Source: a virus. From it: a stretch of 22,314 nt of DNA. The stretch lies in IMG/VR virus record IMGVR_UViG_3300017706_001628, positions 1-22,314 of that record; one strand, written 5' to 3'. Below are positions 14,246 through 21,563 of the stretch, piece by piece. A program made the translations under genes and the position numbers. The stretch's first letter is position 1, and each line of letters starts with the position of its first letter. Under the pieces are notes generated by a model. It was given only the letters and a program-made list of their open reading frames with translations. It did no database searches and was not told the origin of the DNA.

Positions 14246-15637
14246 ATGGCTGTAACAAGCAACCCCACACCAGTCAAACTACCTGCTGTTAAGATTAAAA
14301 CTTTTAGTAAAGGAAAAGTACAGGTTCCTTACCTCCGTATAGTAGCACCTAAGAAGACGGTATATACTGCCACAAAAGTGGAGAAAGTAACCAGCACTGA
14401 CGGTAAGGTTCAGTACCAAACCACCGTCATTCAATATGATAATGCGAATAAAGAAAATCCAAAAACAATCGCAACTGGTTACACATATACAGATGCAAAT
14501 GGTAAATCAAAGACTGTATTAGAACCAGCAGCTGGACTAGATGAACAAACAAGAAGGGCACTAACAAAAGGTGGTAAGGGTACAGAGAATGGTGCCATAG
14601 CCAATGCATCACAACAACAGGTTAAACAATCTAAAGAGATACAAGATTTAGCAAAGAATTCTTCAGAACAAGAAACTCTTGATTCTACTAGTGGACCTGA
14701 AAAAGAAACTGAAACTAATACTAATGAGAATGTTAATTCATTATCTTCAGATGATGTCGCAACGATAGGTGCTGCAGTAGGAGATAAGGCAAGAAAACAA
14801 TATGATCTTAATCTCGCATACCCAATCGATTTACAACCATCTCTCCAAGATACGTTAAAAATTTCTGTTTATAAATTTGTCCCAAGAAGGTTAGAGGGTT
14901 TAACTATTGCTGCAAGAGAAAAACCTGGGGATGGAAATCGCACACCAATAGGTGGTGTTGTCTTACCAGTTGTAGGACCCCAAGACTCTAATAAAGTTGG
15001 TTGGGGTGGTAAACCCATGAGTGCCATAGATATCGCAACATCTCAGGCAGCACTCGGATTCATAAAAGGTGGTGGTGAAGGTTTAGCGCAGGCAGGGAAA
15101 GATATAGCATCAGATATCCAAAGTGATAGTGGCAATGTAAAAAAAGGACTCGCTACTTTCTTTGCTCAACAAGCAACAGGAGTACAAGGTCTTCTATCAA
15201 GAACTGAAGGTATCATTGTCAATCCAAACTTAGAGTTATTGTTCAATGGACCAACACTGAGAAATTTTGGTTTTTCGTATAAGATGAGTCCTAGAAATGA
15301 ACCCGAAAGTAAAATGATTAGAAAGATCATAAGAATGTTCAAGCAATCAATGGCTGCTCAAAGATCAACATCAAACCTTTTCTTAAAAACTCCCAACACA
15401 TATAGATTGCAGTTTATAACTGGAGGTACTACTGAGCATACATTCCTCCCAAAAATTAAGGAGTGTGCTCTAACATCTTTCGATGTAAATTATGCCGCTG
15501 ATGGAACATATGCAACCTTTGGTAATACATCTCCTGTTGCATATGAACTACGATTCTCATTCCAGGAGTTGACTCCAATATTTAATGACGACTATACAAT
15601 ACTTGATAAAGATGAAGACACTAGCATAGGATTCTAA
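14246..15637 (+). CDS. 48: Baseplate tail-tube cap / hub-tube junction protein gp48 (463 aa)
   Basis: The C-terminal third is diagnostic: NPNLELLFNGPTLRNFGFSY, SPRNEPESKMIRKIIRMFKQ, NLFLKTPNTYRLQFITGG, and VNYAADGTYATFG. This is the tube-like domain shared by gp48 and gp54, which caps the hub and starts the tube. The central part has FVPRRLEGLTIAAREK and a Gly/Ala-rich segment. The N-terminal 180 residues are basic then polar (EQETLDSTSGPEKETETNTN), longer than in T4 gp48 (364 aa). Only one base separates its stop from gp53, so the two are made together. Confidence 0.85.
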   Translation: MAVTSNPTPVKLPAVKIKTFSKGKVQVPYLRIVAPKKTVYTATKVEKVTSTDGKVQYQTTVIQYDNANKENPKTIATGYTYTDANGKSKTVLEPAAGLDEQTRRALTKGGKGTENGAIANASQQQVKQSKEIQDLAKNSSEQETLDSTSGPEKETETNTNENVNSLSSDDVATIGAAVGDKARKQYDLNLAYPIDLQPSLQDTLKISVYKFVPRRLEGLTIAAREKPGDGNRTPIGGVVLPVVGPQDSNKVGWGGKPMSAIDIATSQAALGFIKGGGEGLAQAGKDIASDIQSDSGNVKKGLATFFAQQATGVQGLLSRTEGIIVNPNLELLFNGPTLRNFGFSYKMSPRNEPESKMIRKIIRMFKQSMAAQRSTSNLFLKTPNTYRLQFITGGTTEHTFLPKIKECALTSFDVNYAADGTYATFGNTSPVAYELRFSFQELTPIFNDDYTILDKDEDTSIGF

Positions 15638-15638
15638 A

Positions 15639-16313
15639 ATGGCAAATCCATACTTCCGCAATCTACCAGACTTTGAATATGTAAACCGTACAACTGACGG
15701 TAGAAACATATCAGATTATACCACTGTCAAAAATTTCTTTAAGAAGGGAAAGTTAAGAGAAGATATCTTCCAAAATGTCACATTCTTTGACAAGTACTAT
15801 ATCAAGGGTAATGATCGTCCAGACAATGTTGCCAATGAAATTTATGGAGATCCTACTTTAGATTGGATTGTTCTTTCATCAAATAATATTTTAAACATTC
15901 AAAGTGAGTGGCCTATAGATCAATTATCATTTAATGATTTCTTGCTCGATAAGTATGGAAATACAACAGAAGTATTTGGTGGAATTCACCATTATGAATC
16001 TTTAGAGGTAAAAGATAATGATGGTGTTATGGTGTTCCCAAAGGGTCTCAGAGTAGATGAAGACCAGACAGTAACATTCTTTGATAGAGGTTCATCATCA
16101 TATATTGAAGTGACTGACATGACTCTTGGTATCACTAACTATCAACACGAAGAAAAATTAAATAACGCAAAGAGAGAGATATTTGTTTTAAAACCAAGGT
16201 ATCTGAATATCGTGGTTGATGATCTTGAAGAAATGATGGAATACAAAAAAGGTTCCACTCAATATGTGAATGGAACCCTTAAGCGTGCTCAGAATAGTAG
16301 ACTATTTCAGTAA
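15639..16313 (+). CDS. 53: Baseplate wedge subunit gp53 (224 aa)
   Basis: The N-terminal motif (NPYFRNLPDFEYVNRTTDGR, then FFKKGKLREDIFQN, FFDKYYIKGNDRPDNVANEI, YGDPTLDWIVLSSNNI) is typical of gp53. In T4 it completes each wedge and lets the six wedges close round the hub. The middle holds FGGIHHYES and a short beta domain. The C-terminal segment (LKPRYLNIVVDDLEEMMEYK) is as expected. The 224 aa compare with 196 aa in T4. It ends the rightward operon and faces gp32 across 53 bases. Confidence 0.88.
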   Translation: MANPYFRNLPDFEYVNRTTDGRNISDYTTVKNFFKKGKLREDIFQNVTFFDKYYIKGNDRPDNVANEIYGDPTLDWIVLSSNNILNIQSEWPIDQLSFNDFLLDKYGNTTEVFGGIHHYESLEVKDNDGVMVFPKGLRVDEDQTVTFFDRGSSSYIEVTDMTLGITNYQHEEKLNNAKREIFVLKPRYLNIVVDDLEEMMEYKKGSTQYVNGTLKRAQNSRLFQ

Positions 16314-16366
16314 ATTAATATATGCTGCGATAACCAATAAGGTTAAGCACAACTGATTATATCTCA
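16314..16366. other. Convergent intergenic space between gp53 and gp32
   Basis: The 53 bases between the two converging genes hold one small hairpin, AACC-AATAA-GGTT (about 16331-16343), without a T-run on either strand. I see no convincing terminator, promoter or ORF here. Confidence 0.5.
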
Positions 16367-17278
16367 TCACTCTTCAGCAAGTTTCTGGAAGTAGGACAGT
16401 GCATCATCTTCGTCTTCAGATGAGGATGCAGTTGCAGCAACCACAGTCTCTTCTGCCTTACGAGTTTGGAATTCGGGAGTGAAAGAACCACGATCGCTGT
16501 CTTCGTTCTCAGTCTCTTCATCGAAGCGACGGGCAGCAGGTTTCTGTCCAAGGACATACTTCAGACGCTTCTGAAGTTCATCATAAGTCTTGAACTGGTC
16601 TGCAGCAACAATCTCTTGAAGAGAATATTGCTTCTTCCAGACGGCTTCAAGAGCATCATCATCATCCAGAAGTGGTGTAACTTTATCAAACTCAGAAGAA
16701 TCATAGTTCCAGTAACCTGCAACCTTCTTCAGTTTCAGTTTGAAGTTAGCACCCTGCCAGAAATCAAAAGGATTGATTGGACTCTCATCCTCAAACTCAG
16801 GTTGCATTGCTTCCATGACCTTATCAAAGATCTTCTTACCGAACTTGTATAAGAACACACGACCTTCATTCTGAGGGTTTGCTTTGTCCTGCATAACATA
16901 GATGTTAGCATAGTAGGACAGTTTGCGCTTCTGCTTACGAACAGTGTCTTTGTCTGCTTCATTACCACTGTTCCAGAGTTCACGATTGTACTCAGAGACA
17001 GGATCCTTACCACCATTAGTGGTCAGGGAATTTTCGATGTACCAACCACCAGGACCTTGGAAGGCATGGGAGTACATCTTGACCCAAGGGAGATCTTCTC
17101 CATTAGGTGCGGGAAGGAAACGGATGACTGCATAACCGTTGCCAGTCTTGTCCATTTCAGGTTTCCAGAGACGGTCATCACCACCGCCGCCAGTATTACT
17201 TTGCTTCTCTACTTCTTTGACTAACTTCTGGGTCAGTGAACCAAGAGAAGACTGCTTTTTAAGGTCTGCGAAAGACAT
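16367..17278 (-). CDS. 32: Single-stranded DNA-binding protein gp32 (303 aa)
   Basis: The frame is open to an ATG at 17353, but the true start is the ATG at 17278, with GAGG nine bases upstream and the expected basic N-terminus MSFADLKKQSSLGSLTQKL (LAST-like KKQSS). The core follows T4 gp32: WVKMYSHAFQGPGGWYIENS, KRKLSYYANIYVMQDKANP, GRVFLYKFGKKIFDKVMEAM, GANFKLKLKKVAGYWNYDSS. The tail is acidic (SSSEDEDDALSYF), as needed for contacts with gp59 and other replication proteins. The T4 zinc ligands C77, C87 and C90 are not present and the protein has no cysteine at all, so it should fold without zinc. It coats ssDNA in replication, repair and recombination. Confidence 0.95.
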   Translation of the reverse strand: MSFADLKKQSSLGSLTQKLVKEVEKQSNTGGGGDDRLWKPEMDKTGNGYAVIRFLPAPNGEDLPWVKMYSHAFQGPGGWYIENSLTTNGGKDPVSEYNRELWNSGNEADKDTVRKQKRKLSYYANIYVMQDKANPQNEGRVFLYKFGKKIFDKVMEAMQPEFEDESPINPFDFWQGANFKLKLKKVAGYWNYDSSEFDKVTPLLDDDDALEAVWKKQYSLQEIVAADQFKTYDELQKRLKYVLGQKPAARRFDEETENEDSDRGSFTPEFQTRKAEETVVAATASSSEDEDDALSYFQKLAEE

Positions 17279-17327
17279 AGGATTACCTCGGATTAGTTTG
17301 GATTTGGCTTGTGTGTACCTTGTTATT

Positions 17328-17672
17328 CTACTGCTCAGACTGCTGTGTGTCAATCTGTGCTTTCATAATATCAAGCATCTTATTCATTTGGTCAAAGACT
17401 TTCGTAATTTCAACGTCAGGTGGCAGACCCATCATTTTAGCAGACTCTATAATATTTTGTTTCATCTGCTTTGCTTCAGGATCATCTGATAGAGAGAGTC
17501 TTGCATAAAGAACGTTTTGTTTGTTAAGTAACTTTTCAAGAAGTTCTACATGGTGCAATTTATCACGATTATTCATAGAGGCAAAGTTCATTACACTAGA
17601 ATATACTTCTTCTTGTAGTTCAGAGATTTCAACCATCTCTGCTCTTACTATTTCAGAATCAAAAAAACTCAT
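17328..17672 (-). CDS. Small helical protein between gp32 and gp59 (114 aa)
   Basis: An all-helical soluble protein: SEIVRAEMVEISELQEEVY, KLHHVELLEKLLNKQNVLYA, then SLSDDPEAKQMKQNII and a C-terminal helix. I first considered gp33 for it, but gp33 is clearly the gene at 18322. I remember a protein of this kind in the same place in other cyanophages. Its start overlaps the gp59 stop (ATGA), so it is made with gp59 and sits directly before gp32. A role in replication or late transcription is suggested by location only. It is not present in the T4 order 32-59-33. Confidence 0.72.
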   Translation of the reverse strand: MSFFDSEIVRAEMVEISELQEEVYSSVMNFASMNNRDKLHHVELLEKLLNKQNVLYARLSLSDDPEAKQMKQNIIESAKMMGLPPDVEITKVFDQMNKMLDIMKAQIDTQQSEQ

Positions 17673-18268
17673 TTAGCTCCAATTACCACTTCTTTTAAAA
17701 TGCTTTTATACTTAGGCACATCAATATTTAGAAACGGAGAATATTTCTTCATTCTCATACTGACGGTTTCCCACACCGGGTCAGTGAGATTTTTATCCCA
17801 TTGTTTCTGATATCCTAAGATGCCATTTAGGATTACCATAGTCTCAATAGAAATATTTCCACGAAGATATTCTTTGAGTATTTGAGGATGCCGTAATCCA
17901 TCCATAGCAAACATAGAATCAAAATTACTATCATCAAAGATGGTTTCTACCTCTTCTTTAAAAAGATATGAAAGAGATTGAGTTCTTTTTTTCCATGCGG
18001 TGTATCTACCTTCACCTTCTTTAATCATTTCACCAATCCAAAGCTTACTTGGATCAGTACATGTGATAAAATTAGATACAAAAAAATCTATTACTTCATT
18101 GTCATCTTTATTACGTGATATCTTTTCAAACCAGAAACGATCTTTACGTTTATAAAATGATTTAACAGTTGCACGACTCTTTCCATTGTATTTGTGATAG
18201 TCATAAGAATCTTTTGTAAAATGATTCTTCATCGACAAATAACAACGATATGCATCAAAGGGCATCAT
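17669..18268 (-). CDS. 59: Helicase loader gp59 (199 aa)
   Basis: Resembles T4 gp59 (217 aa): an N-terminal half with YRCYLSMKNHFTKDSYDYHK, FYKRKDRFWFEKISRNKDD and FFVSNFITCTDPSKLWIGEM, and a C-terminal half with RHPQILKEYLRGNISIETMV and DPVWETVSMRMKKYSPFLNI. gp59 binds fork DNA and gp32 and loads the gp41 helicase. Two ATGs in a row (18268, 18265) are possible starts and neither has a Shine-Dalgarno; repeat copy 2 abuts the first. The gene order gp33, gp59, gp32 along transcription is as in T4, apart from the inserted 114-aa gene. Confidence 0.85.
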   Translation of the reverse strand: MMPFDAYRCYLSMKNHFTKDSYDYHKYNGKSRATVKSFYKRKDRFWFEKISRNKDDNEVIDFFVSNFITCTDPSKLWIGEMIKEGEGRYTAWKKRTQSLSYLFKEEVETIFDDSNFDSMFAMDGLRHPQILKEYLRGNISIETMVILNGILGYQKQWDKNLTDPVWETVSMRMKKYSPFLNIDVPKYKSILKEVVIGAK

Positions 18269-18339
18269 AAAAAGTAATAAGGTGATTTTTTTGGCGAAAA
18301 TTTTTTCGCACCCTTTTGAAATTAGAAGACTAATTTTGC
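18269..18339 (-). repeat. Repeated intergenic dyad element, copy 2
   Basis: The minus strand runs from GCAAAATT, overlapping the last codons of gp33, to TATTACTTTTT directly before the gp59 ATG. Outer arms GGGTG (18309-18313) and CACCT (18280-18284) pair with one G-U. An inner perfect stem GCGAAAA / TTTTCGC (18294-18309) competes with or extends it. The 5' part also has AATTAG-TCTT-CTAATT, a 6-bp stem. Copy 1 is at 537-608. Possible roles are weak terminator, RNA processing site or translation signal for the next gene. Confidence 0.65.
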
Positions 18340-18579
18340 ACGGGAAGTTTTCTTCAAGAAGTTGAGTTCCATAGCCTCACACTTAATTTTATCCTTTAAC
18401 GGTTTGGAAATTAGTTTTGGTACAGATTCAAGATCAATTGAATTGGATTCACAAAAATGCACGATGGCATCAATGTAACTCAAATTTTGATTATCCTTTA
18501 CAAGATTTTCAATTTCTTGTGCGAAACGAGCAGGACAAAAAAACTTATTCTCAAATGCTTTTTCTAGTTCATTCTCCAT
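18322..18579 (-). CDS. 33: Late-transcription co-activator gp33 (85 aa)
   Basis: The pattern IENLVKDNQNLSYIDAIVHF, CESNSIDLESVPKLI and KDKIKCEAMELNFLKK parallels T4 gp33 (IEKMVEEFGMSYLEATTAFL ... FAKFIPSGIIEKIQSEAIDE). gp33 bridges RNA polymerase and the sliding clamp to activate late promoters, such as the TATAAATA boxes seen in this window. The frame opens at 18603, but I choose the ATG at 18579, which gives MENELEKAF and overlaps the nuclease stop by 11 bases. T4 gp33 is 112 aa; here the N-terminal extension is shorter. Its position next to gp59 is as in T4. Confidence 0.82.
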   Translation of the reverse strand: MENELEKAFENKFFCPARFAQEIENLVKDNQNLSYIDAIVHFCESNSIDLESVPKLISKPLKDKIKCEAMELNFLKKTSRAKLVF

Positions 18580-19249
18580 GGTGCCCAATATTGTGAGATA
18601 CAAATTCTTTAATATAACGAACTAATAATTTAATATAGTCCCCTTTGTTTCTTTTGTCAAATACTTTAACCTCACCACCAGGAGTAACCATGATGGTAAT
18701 TAGTTTTTTAACAGGAATACCAGTGAGTTCATAGTAAGCAGAAGCATAGAACATTTCTTGAACGAAATAATTCTCTAACCATTTTTCAGGTTTAATTTTT
18801 TCTGAGGTCTTAAAGTCGATGACTGCAAGCTCACCTTCATACTCTGCGATACAGTCAACTCGACCCGCTAAACCAAGGTACTCTGAGTACAGGGTTCTTT
18901 CTATAGCGTGTACGTTATTTATCTTATCCAGATATGGTTTGGCATGATGAAACATGAACTGAGTCGCAGGACGAAAGTCGTCCCAGTTGATCTCATTGTT
19001 TCTCATGTAAACTTCAACTGCTTCATGAAAATCAGTTCCACGGGCAGTTGCTTTTTTTGTGATACGGTTTGCTTCTTCAATACCGATACGGGCACGCCAT
19101 TTAACAAAAATTTGTCTGTTGTAGAAAGAAGTTACAGACGTAATAGACGGCACCCACTGTCCATCAGGAAGATTGTACAGTCGGATGCCGTTTGTTTCTT
19201 TCTTATTCAGTTCAAGTTCACCGAGATAATTATGATGGGTAAAAGTCAT
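18569..19249 (-). CDS. PD-(D/E)XK exonuclease, RecB/Cas4-like (226 aa)
   Basis: Catalytic features in order: GTDFHEAVE (H75), LAGRVDCIAEYEGE (D132), AVIDFKTSEK (D145-F-K147) and the QxxxY motif of helix 5 (Q164-E-M-F-Y168). This set defines the RecB-type nuclease fold (PDDEXK_1). No helicase or iron-sulphur cysteines are visible. Such nucleases occur in cyanophages near phoH and the gp32 block and probably process DNA ends during recombination or host DNA breakdown. The start overlaps the phoH stop (ATGA), so both are made from one message. Confidence 0.85.
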   Translation of the reverse strand: MTFTHHNYLGELELNKKETNGIRLYNLPDGQWVPSITSVTSFYNRQIFVKWRARIGIEEANRITKKATARGTDFHEAVEVYMRNNEINWDDFRPATQFMFHHAKPYLDKINNVHAIERTLYSEYLGLAGRVDCIAEYEGELAVIDFKTSEKIKPEKWLENYFVQEMFYASAYYELTGIPVKKLITIMVTPGGEVKVFDKRNKGDYIKLLVRYIKEFVSHNIGHHGE

Positions 19250-20001
19250 AGGCCAAGTTCTAATTTTGCGAGGAGATATTCTTTACACAATCCAGATCTA
19301 ACAATATCGTCAACACCAAATTCAACTAGATCAACAGATGGCATAACTCTAAGAATTTTCATAAAGTCTGCAATACCATTTCTCTCATTTTGTTTTGTCA
19401 AGTCAGATTGAGTTGCGTCACCGCAGAACATAATCTTGGTGTTTTCTCCAACTCTGGTAATAATGCTATCAAGTTCATGATAGTTTAAGTTTTGGAATTC
19501 GTCAACAATAACAATGGCATTATCAAGTGTTGTTCCACGAATGAATGAAGTAGACCAGAATGAAATTGTTCCCTGAGTTTTGAGATTACCATACAGCATC
19601 TCAAAGTCTGACTCTGTAGAAAGTTCAAACATATACTTCACCATATTCTTATAAGGAATTTGATAAAGAGAAGATTTATCTTCATGGTCTCCAGGAAGGA
19701 AACCAATCTCTCTGGTGGCCACAAGAGACCTGACGAGATAGATCTTTTCGTATGGTGTGGTCGGATCTAAAACGTCACAGAGAGCATTGTAGAGGGTAAT
19801 AAAAGTTTTACCTGTGCCTGCTGACCCATATGCAACAACATTCTTACCAGCATCATAGGCATCAAATAAAACTTTTTGATTATCTGTTAATGGTTCAATG
19901 TCACGAAGAAAATCAGAGTTGATTGGTTTCTTTCTTTTCATCTGTTTGGCAGTTAGACCAACTCCAATTGAACTATCAGATACTTTTCTTTTTCTTGGCA
20001 T
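19246..20001 (-). CDS. phoH: PhoH-like P-loop ATPase (251 aa)
   Basis: Walker A GSAGTGKT (59-66) and Walker B VIVDEFQN (164-171) in the PhoH arrangement, with EKIYLVRSLVATREIGFLPG between them and MFCGDATQSDL after. The first 35 residues are basic (PRKRK, KQMKRKKP), as in other phage PhoH proteins. phoH is common in marine phages; the biochemical role is not settled. Phosphate control is known for the E. coli gene, but no Pho box could be recognised in front of this one. It is coupled to the nuclease gene downstream. Confidence 0.93.
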   Translation of the reverse strand: MPRKRKVSDSSIGVGLTAKQMKRKKPINSDFLRDIEPLTDNQKVLFDAYDAGKNVVAYGSAGTGKTFITLYNALCDVLDPTTPYEKIYLVRSLVATREIGFLPGDHEDKSSLYQIPYKNMVKYMFELSTESDFEMLYGNLKTQGTISFWSTSFIRGTTLDNAIVIVDEFQNLNYHELDSIITRVGENTKIMFCGDATQSDLTKQNERNGIADFMKILRVMPSVDLVEFGVDDIVRSGLCKEYLLAKLELGL

Positions 20002-20006
20002 AATTA

Positions 20007-20255
20007 TTAAACAGGTTTTACACGGGAACCGGGTGCTTTTGAAGCCTTGTAAAGAACGTCATTCCACCCTGGATGAGACTTCTTCAGTTTGTCGTAGACT
20101 TCTCCAAGTTCTCCACAATTAGGTGCTGTAGATGGATCACTCCAGTCTCTTTTCCACTCAGGGTTATCTTCACACCATTTTGTCCATTCATGCACGCTGA
20201 TGACAACATCTTTTTGTTCACCAGTTTGTTTGTTAATTACAGGATATGTAGCCAT
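20007..20255 (-). CDS. Small conserved-looking protein, FmdB-like outline without the zinc ribbon (82 aa)
   Basis: It begins MATYPVINKQTGEQKDVVIS and continues SVHEWTKWCEDNPEWKRDWS, ending WNDVLYKASKAPGSRVKPV. The N-terminal outline (short strand, TGE turn, strand, helix, DNP) resembles phage FmdB-type proteins, but the CxxC pairs of that family are missing; only two isolated Cys remain. I recall relatives in many T4-like cyanophages. It lies five bases before phoH on the same message. Function unknown. Confidence 0.7.
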   Translation of the reverse strand: MATYPVINKQTGEQKDVVISVHEWTKWCEDNPEWKRDWSDPSTAPNCGELGEVYDKLKKSHPGWNDVLYKASKAPGSRVKPV

Positions 20256-20279
20256 GTTTGATATTATGTGTAGTTTTAT

Positions 20280-20921
20280 TTAGACCCATTCAAGGGCTTC
20301 TGAGACTATTGGAAATTGTTCACTAAAGATCTTTTTACAACCTTCAGCAACCTCCATGTGCTCCTTCTGTGTGCCGTTAGCAGTCCTCAGAGTGATGTAG
20401 TGAAGCCATGATCTACATGAACCCGTCATGTAGATTCTGGTGGGGGTACAGAGTGGAAGCACATTTCTTGCACATTCCTTTGCCACACCACGATCAAGCA
20501 TCTGCTGATACAGTGACATGGCAGAATCAAACAGAGTGGCCATCTGTTTCTCTAGAATCTGAACCTCAAAAGGATCTAGATCGTCAATAGAGTTTTGACG
20601 ATTCTTATCATCCTGACGACGTAGTTCTGGTAGAGGAATTTCTTTTGCAAGCATTGAGGAATCCGCATACCGCTGTGAAAATTCCTGAAAAGTGAAACTA
20701 CGATGACGTAATATCTGAGCCGCAATGGCACGAGTGGTCTCAATCTCCAAGGTCATTGTAGATTGCTCAAATACACTCCAATGATTATGCTTAATACAGT
20801 ACTTTAACAATCCTGCAAAGTTATCATTTTTTTGATTACTTGGATTAGACACACGGGCAATAAAGGCCATGGTTTTTTCTGCGTCAGGAGTGACACTAAT
20901 TAGTTTTATGTTCTCGTTCAT
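20280..20921 (-). CDS. thyX: Flavin-dependent thymidylate synthase ThyX (213 aa)
   Basis: Contains the ThyX signature RHRSFTFQEFSQRY (72-85) in the form RHR-x7-S (FAD/dUMP binding), plus HNHWSVFEQSTMTLEIETTR upstream and CARNVLPLCTPTRIYMTGSC downstream. ThyX makes dTMP from dUMP using methylenetetrahydrofolate, NADPH and FAD, and supplies thymidylate for phage replication. Length is usual. The frame extends one codon further to a TTG at 20924, but ATG at 20921 is the better start. The beginning overlaps the preceding small gene by 26 bases. Confidence 0.95.
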   Translation of the reverse strand: MNENIKLISVTPDAEKTMAFIARVSNPSNQKNDNFAGLLKYCIKHNHWSVFEQSTMTLEIETTRAIAAQILRHRSFTFQEFSQRYADSSMLAKEIPLPELRRQDDKNRQNSIDDLDPFEVQILEKQMATLFDSAMSLYQQMLDRGVAKECARNVLPLCTPTRIYMTGSCRSWLHYITLRTANGTQKEHMEVAEGCKKIFSEQFPIVSEALEWV

Positions 20922-21072
20922 CAAGTGTCTCGTTAATAATGTCCTTTAATTCTTGTCTTTCTAAATCAGTAAAGACATTTCGTTTTGGTATTACCAATGG
21001 TGGATAAGATTTCTTTGATGATGTTTTACCACCACTAGAAATACTCATTCCTTGTGTATCTATCTTATCCAT
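20896..21072 (-). CDS. Small hypothetical protein before thyX (58 aa)
   Basis: The frame opens at 21096, but the ATG at 21072 has GAGG six bases upstream and overlaps the preceding stop as ATGGATAA, the same overlap found at 22053-22060. The product begins MDKIDTQGMSISSGGKTSSK, has a basic middle (KKSYPPLVIPKRN) and a C-terminal acidic helix (DLERQELKDIINETLDE). No known family. It is translated in a chain with the gene before and thyX after. Confidence 0.65.
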   Translation of the reverse strand: MDKIDTQGMSISSGGKTSSKKSYPPLVIPKRNVFTDLERQELKDIINETLDEREHKTN

Positions 21073-21241
21073 CGTCATCCTCAAAAACTTCGTCATAATC
21101 TAATATGTAGTTGGTAGGAGAATTATCAAAATTTTCTGATCTATCTACATATGATCCAACATCAGAGTATACTTCTGATTCTAAGGCATCAACAAGCAAT
21201 TTTAAGTTATTAACTATTAATTTAAGTTTGTCTTTGTCCAT
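21065..21241 (-). CDS. Small acidic hypothetical protein (58 aa)
   Basis: Starts MDKDKLKLIVNNLKLLVDAL, a clear amphipathic helix, and ends in an acidic tail (LDYDEVFEDDDG). It is the first gene behind the strong promoter at 21263-21291, about 22 bases from the -10 box, and it overlaps the next gene by eight bases. No known family; the helix plus acidic tail could mediate binding to another protein. Coding nature is supported by the overlap and by the promoter placement. Confidence 0.65.
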   Translation of the reverse strand: MDKDKLKLIVNNLKLLVDALESEVYSDVGSYVDRSENFDNSPTNYILDYDEVFEDDDG

Positions 21242-21262
21242 AATAAGGATATACTTCGTTCA

Positions 21263-21291
21263 ATTATAGACAAAAAAAGAGGACCCGTCAA
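21263..21291 (-). promoter_or_regulatory. Strong sigma70-type promoter with -35 inside a hairpin loop
   Basis: On the minus strand TTGACG (21286-21291), spacer of 17 bases, TATAAT (21263-21268). Five of six and six of six consensus bases with ideal spacing. The -35 hexamer is exactly the loop of the terminator hairpin at 21278-21299. It drives the two 58-aa genes, thyX, and probably the genes that follow. The arrangement is like the promoter early stem-loop (PeSL) cassettes described for T4-type phages. Confidence 0.88.
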
Positions 21292-21299
21292 GGTCCTCT
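21272..21299 (-). terminator. Rho-independent terminator
   Basis: Minus-strand RNA: perfect 8-bp stem AGAGGACC / GGTCCTCT with a 6-base loop TTGACG, followed at once by seven T. It ends the transcript of the riboswitch-controlled 53-aa and 55-aa genes, 26 bases after the last stop codon. The loop doubles as the -35 box of the next promoter. Confidence 0.92.
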
Positions 21300-21324
21300 A
21301 CAAATTTATAGATGTAGTTTCAAC

Positions 21325-21492
21325 TTACTTTACGTAAGTTTGACCACGATAACAGAAAGTCCCATGGGACTCTTTGTTTTCTACACAACGAGTAGAATAC
21401 TCAACACCACGATATGAAGTGTGAGTAATCTGTGCGTTATGCAGTGCAGCAGCTTTATTAAGTTGCTTTTTGATGAGATTTAAGGTGTTCAT
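21325..21492 (-). CDS. DUF4278-like small protein with two YRG motifs (55 aa)
   Basis: The open frame extends to 21588, but the ATG at 21492 has a perfect AGGAG nine bases upstream and is chosen. The protein has a helical N-terminus (MNTLNLIKKQLNKAAALHN) and two copies of a YRG-x-x-Y motif, SYRGVEYSTR and CYRGQTYVK. These are the hallmark of DUF4278, a family of very small proteins in cyanobacteria and their phages. Function unknown. It is the second gene behind the riboswitch and is followed by a strong terminator. Confidence 0.75.
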   Translation of the reverse strand: MNTLNLIKKQLNKAAALHNAQITHTSYRGVEYSTRCVENKESHGTFCYRGQTYVK

Positions 21493-21563
21493 TTTAGTTA
21501 CTCCTGAAGTTGGGTGAAAATTAACCTTCTCTCGTTTCCGAGGATCCGTTTTTTCCCGTTCCT
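21493..21563 (-). other. Structured leader of the DUF4278-like gene
   Basis: The 71 bases between the 53-aa and 55-aa genes contain, on the minus strand, a CTCG-GAAA-CGAG tetraloop hairpin and a possible stem GAAG-TT / AA-CTTC just before the AGGAG site. The segment at 21555-21580 repeats parts of the riboswitch 3' half (GACGCAA and AGGAACGG). It may be a decayed or partial second aptamer, but no partner for its P1 strand is obvious. Confidence 0.35.

Noticed and set aside
16331-16343. Hairpin AACC-AATAA-GGTT between gp53 and gp32 as a bidirectional terminator
   Set aside because: Only four base pairs and no T-run on either side.
16466-16852. A 128-codon plus-strand ORF opposite gp32
   Set aside because: Antisense to a certain gene, without recognisable protein features.
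16367-17353. Longer gp32 start at 17353
   Set aside because: The extra 25 residues do not resemble gp32 and overlap the preceding gene; the ATG at 17278 has GAGG and the expected N-terminus.
17328-17672. The 114-aa protein as gp33
   Set aside because: The 85-aa product at 18322-18579 fits the T4 gp33 pattern much better and stands at the T4 position.
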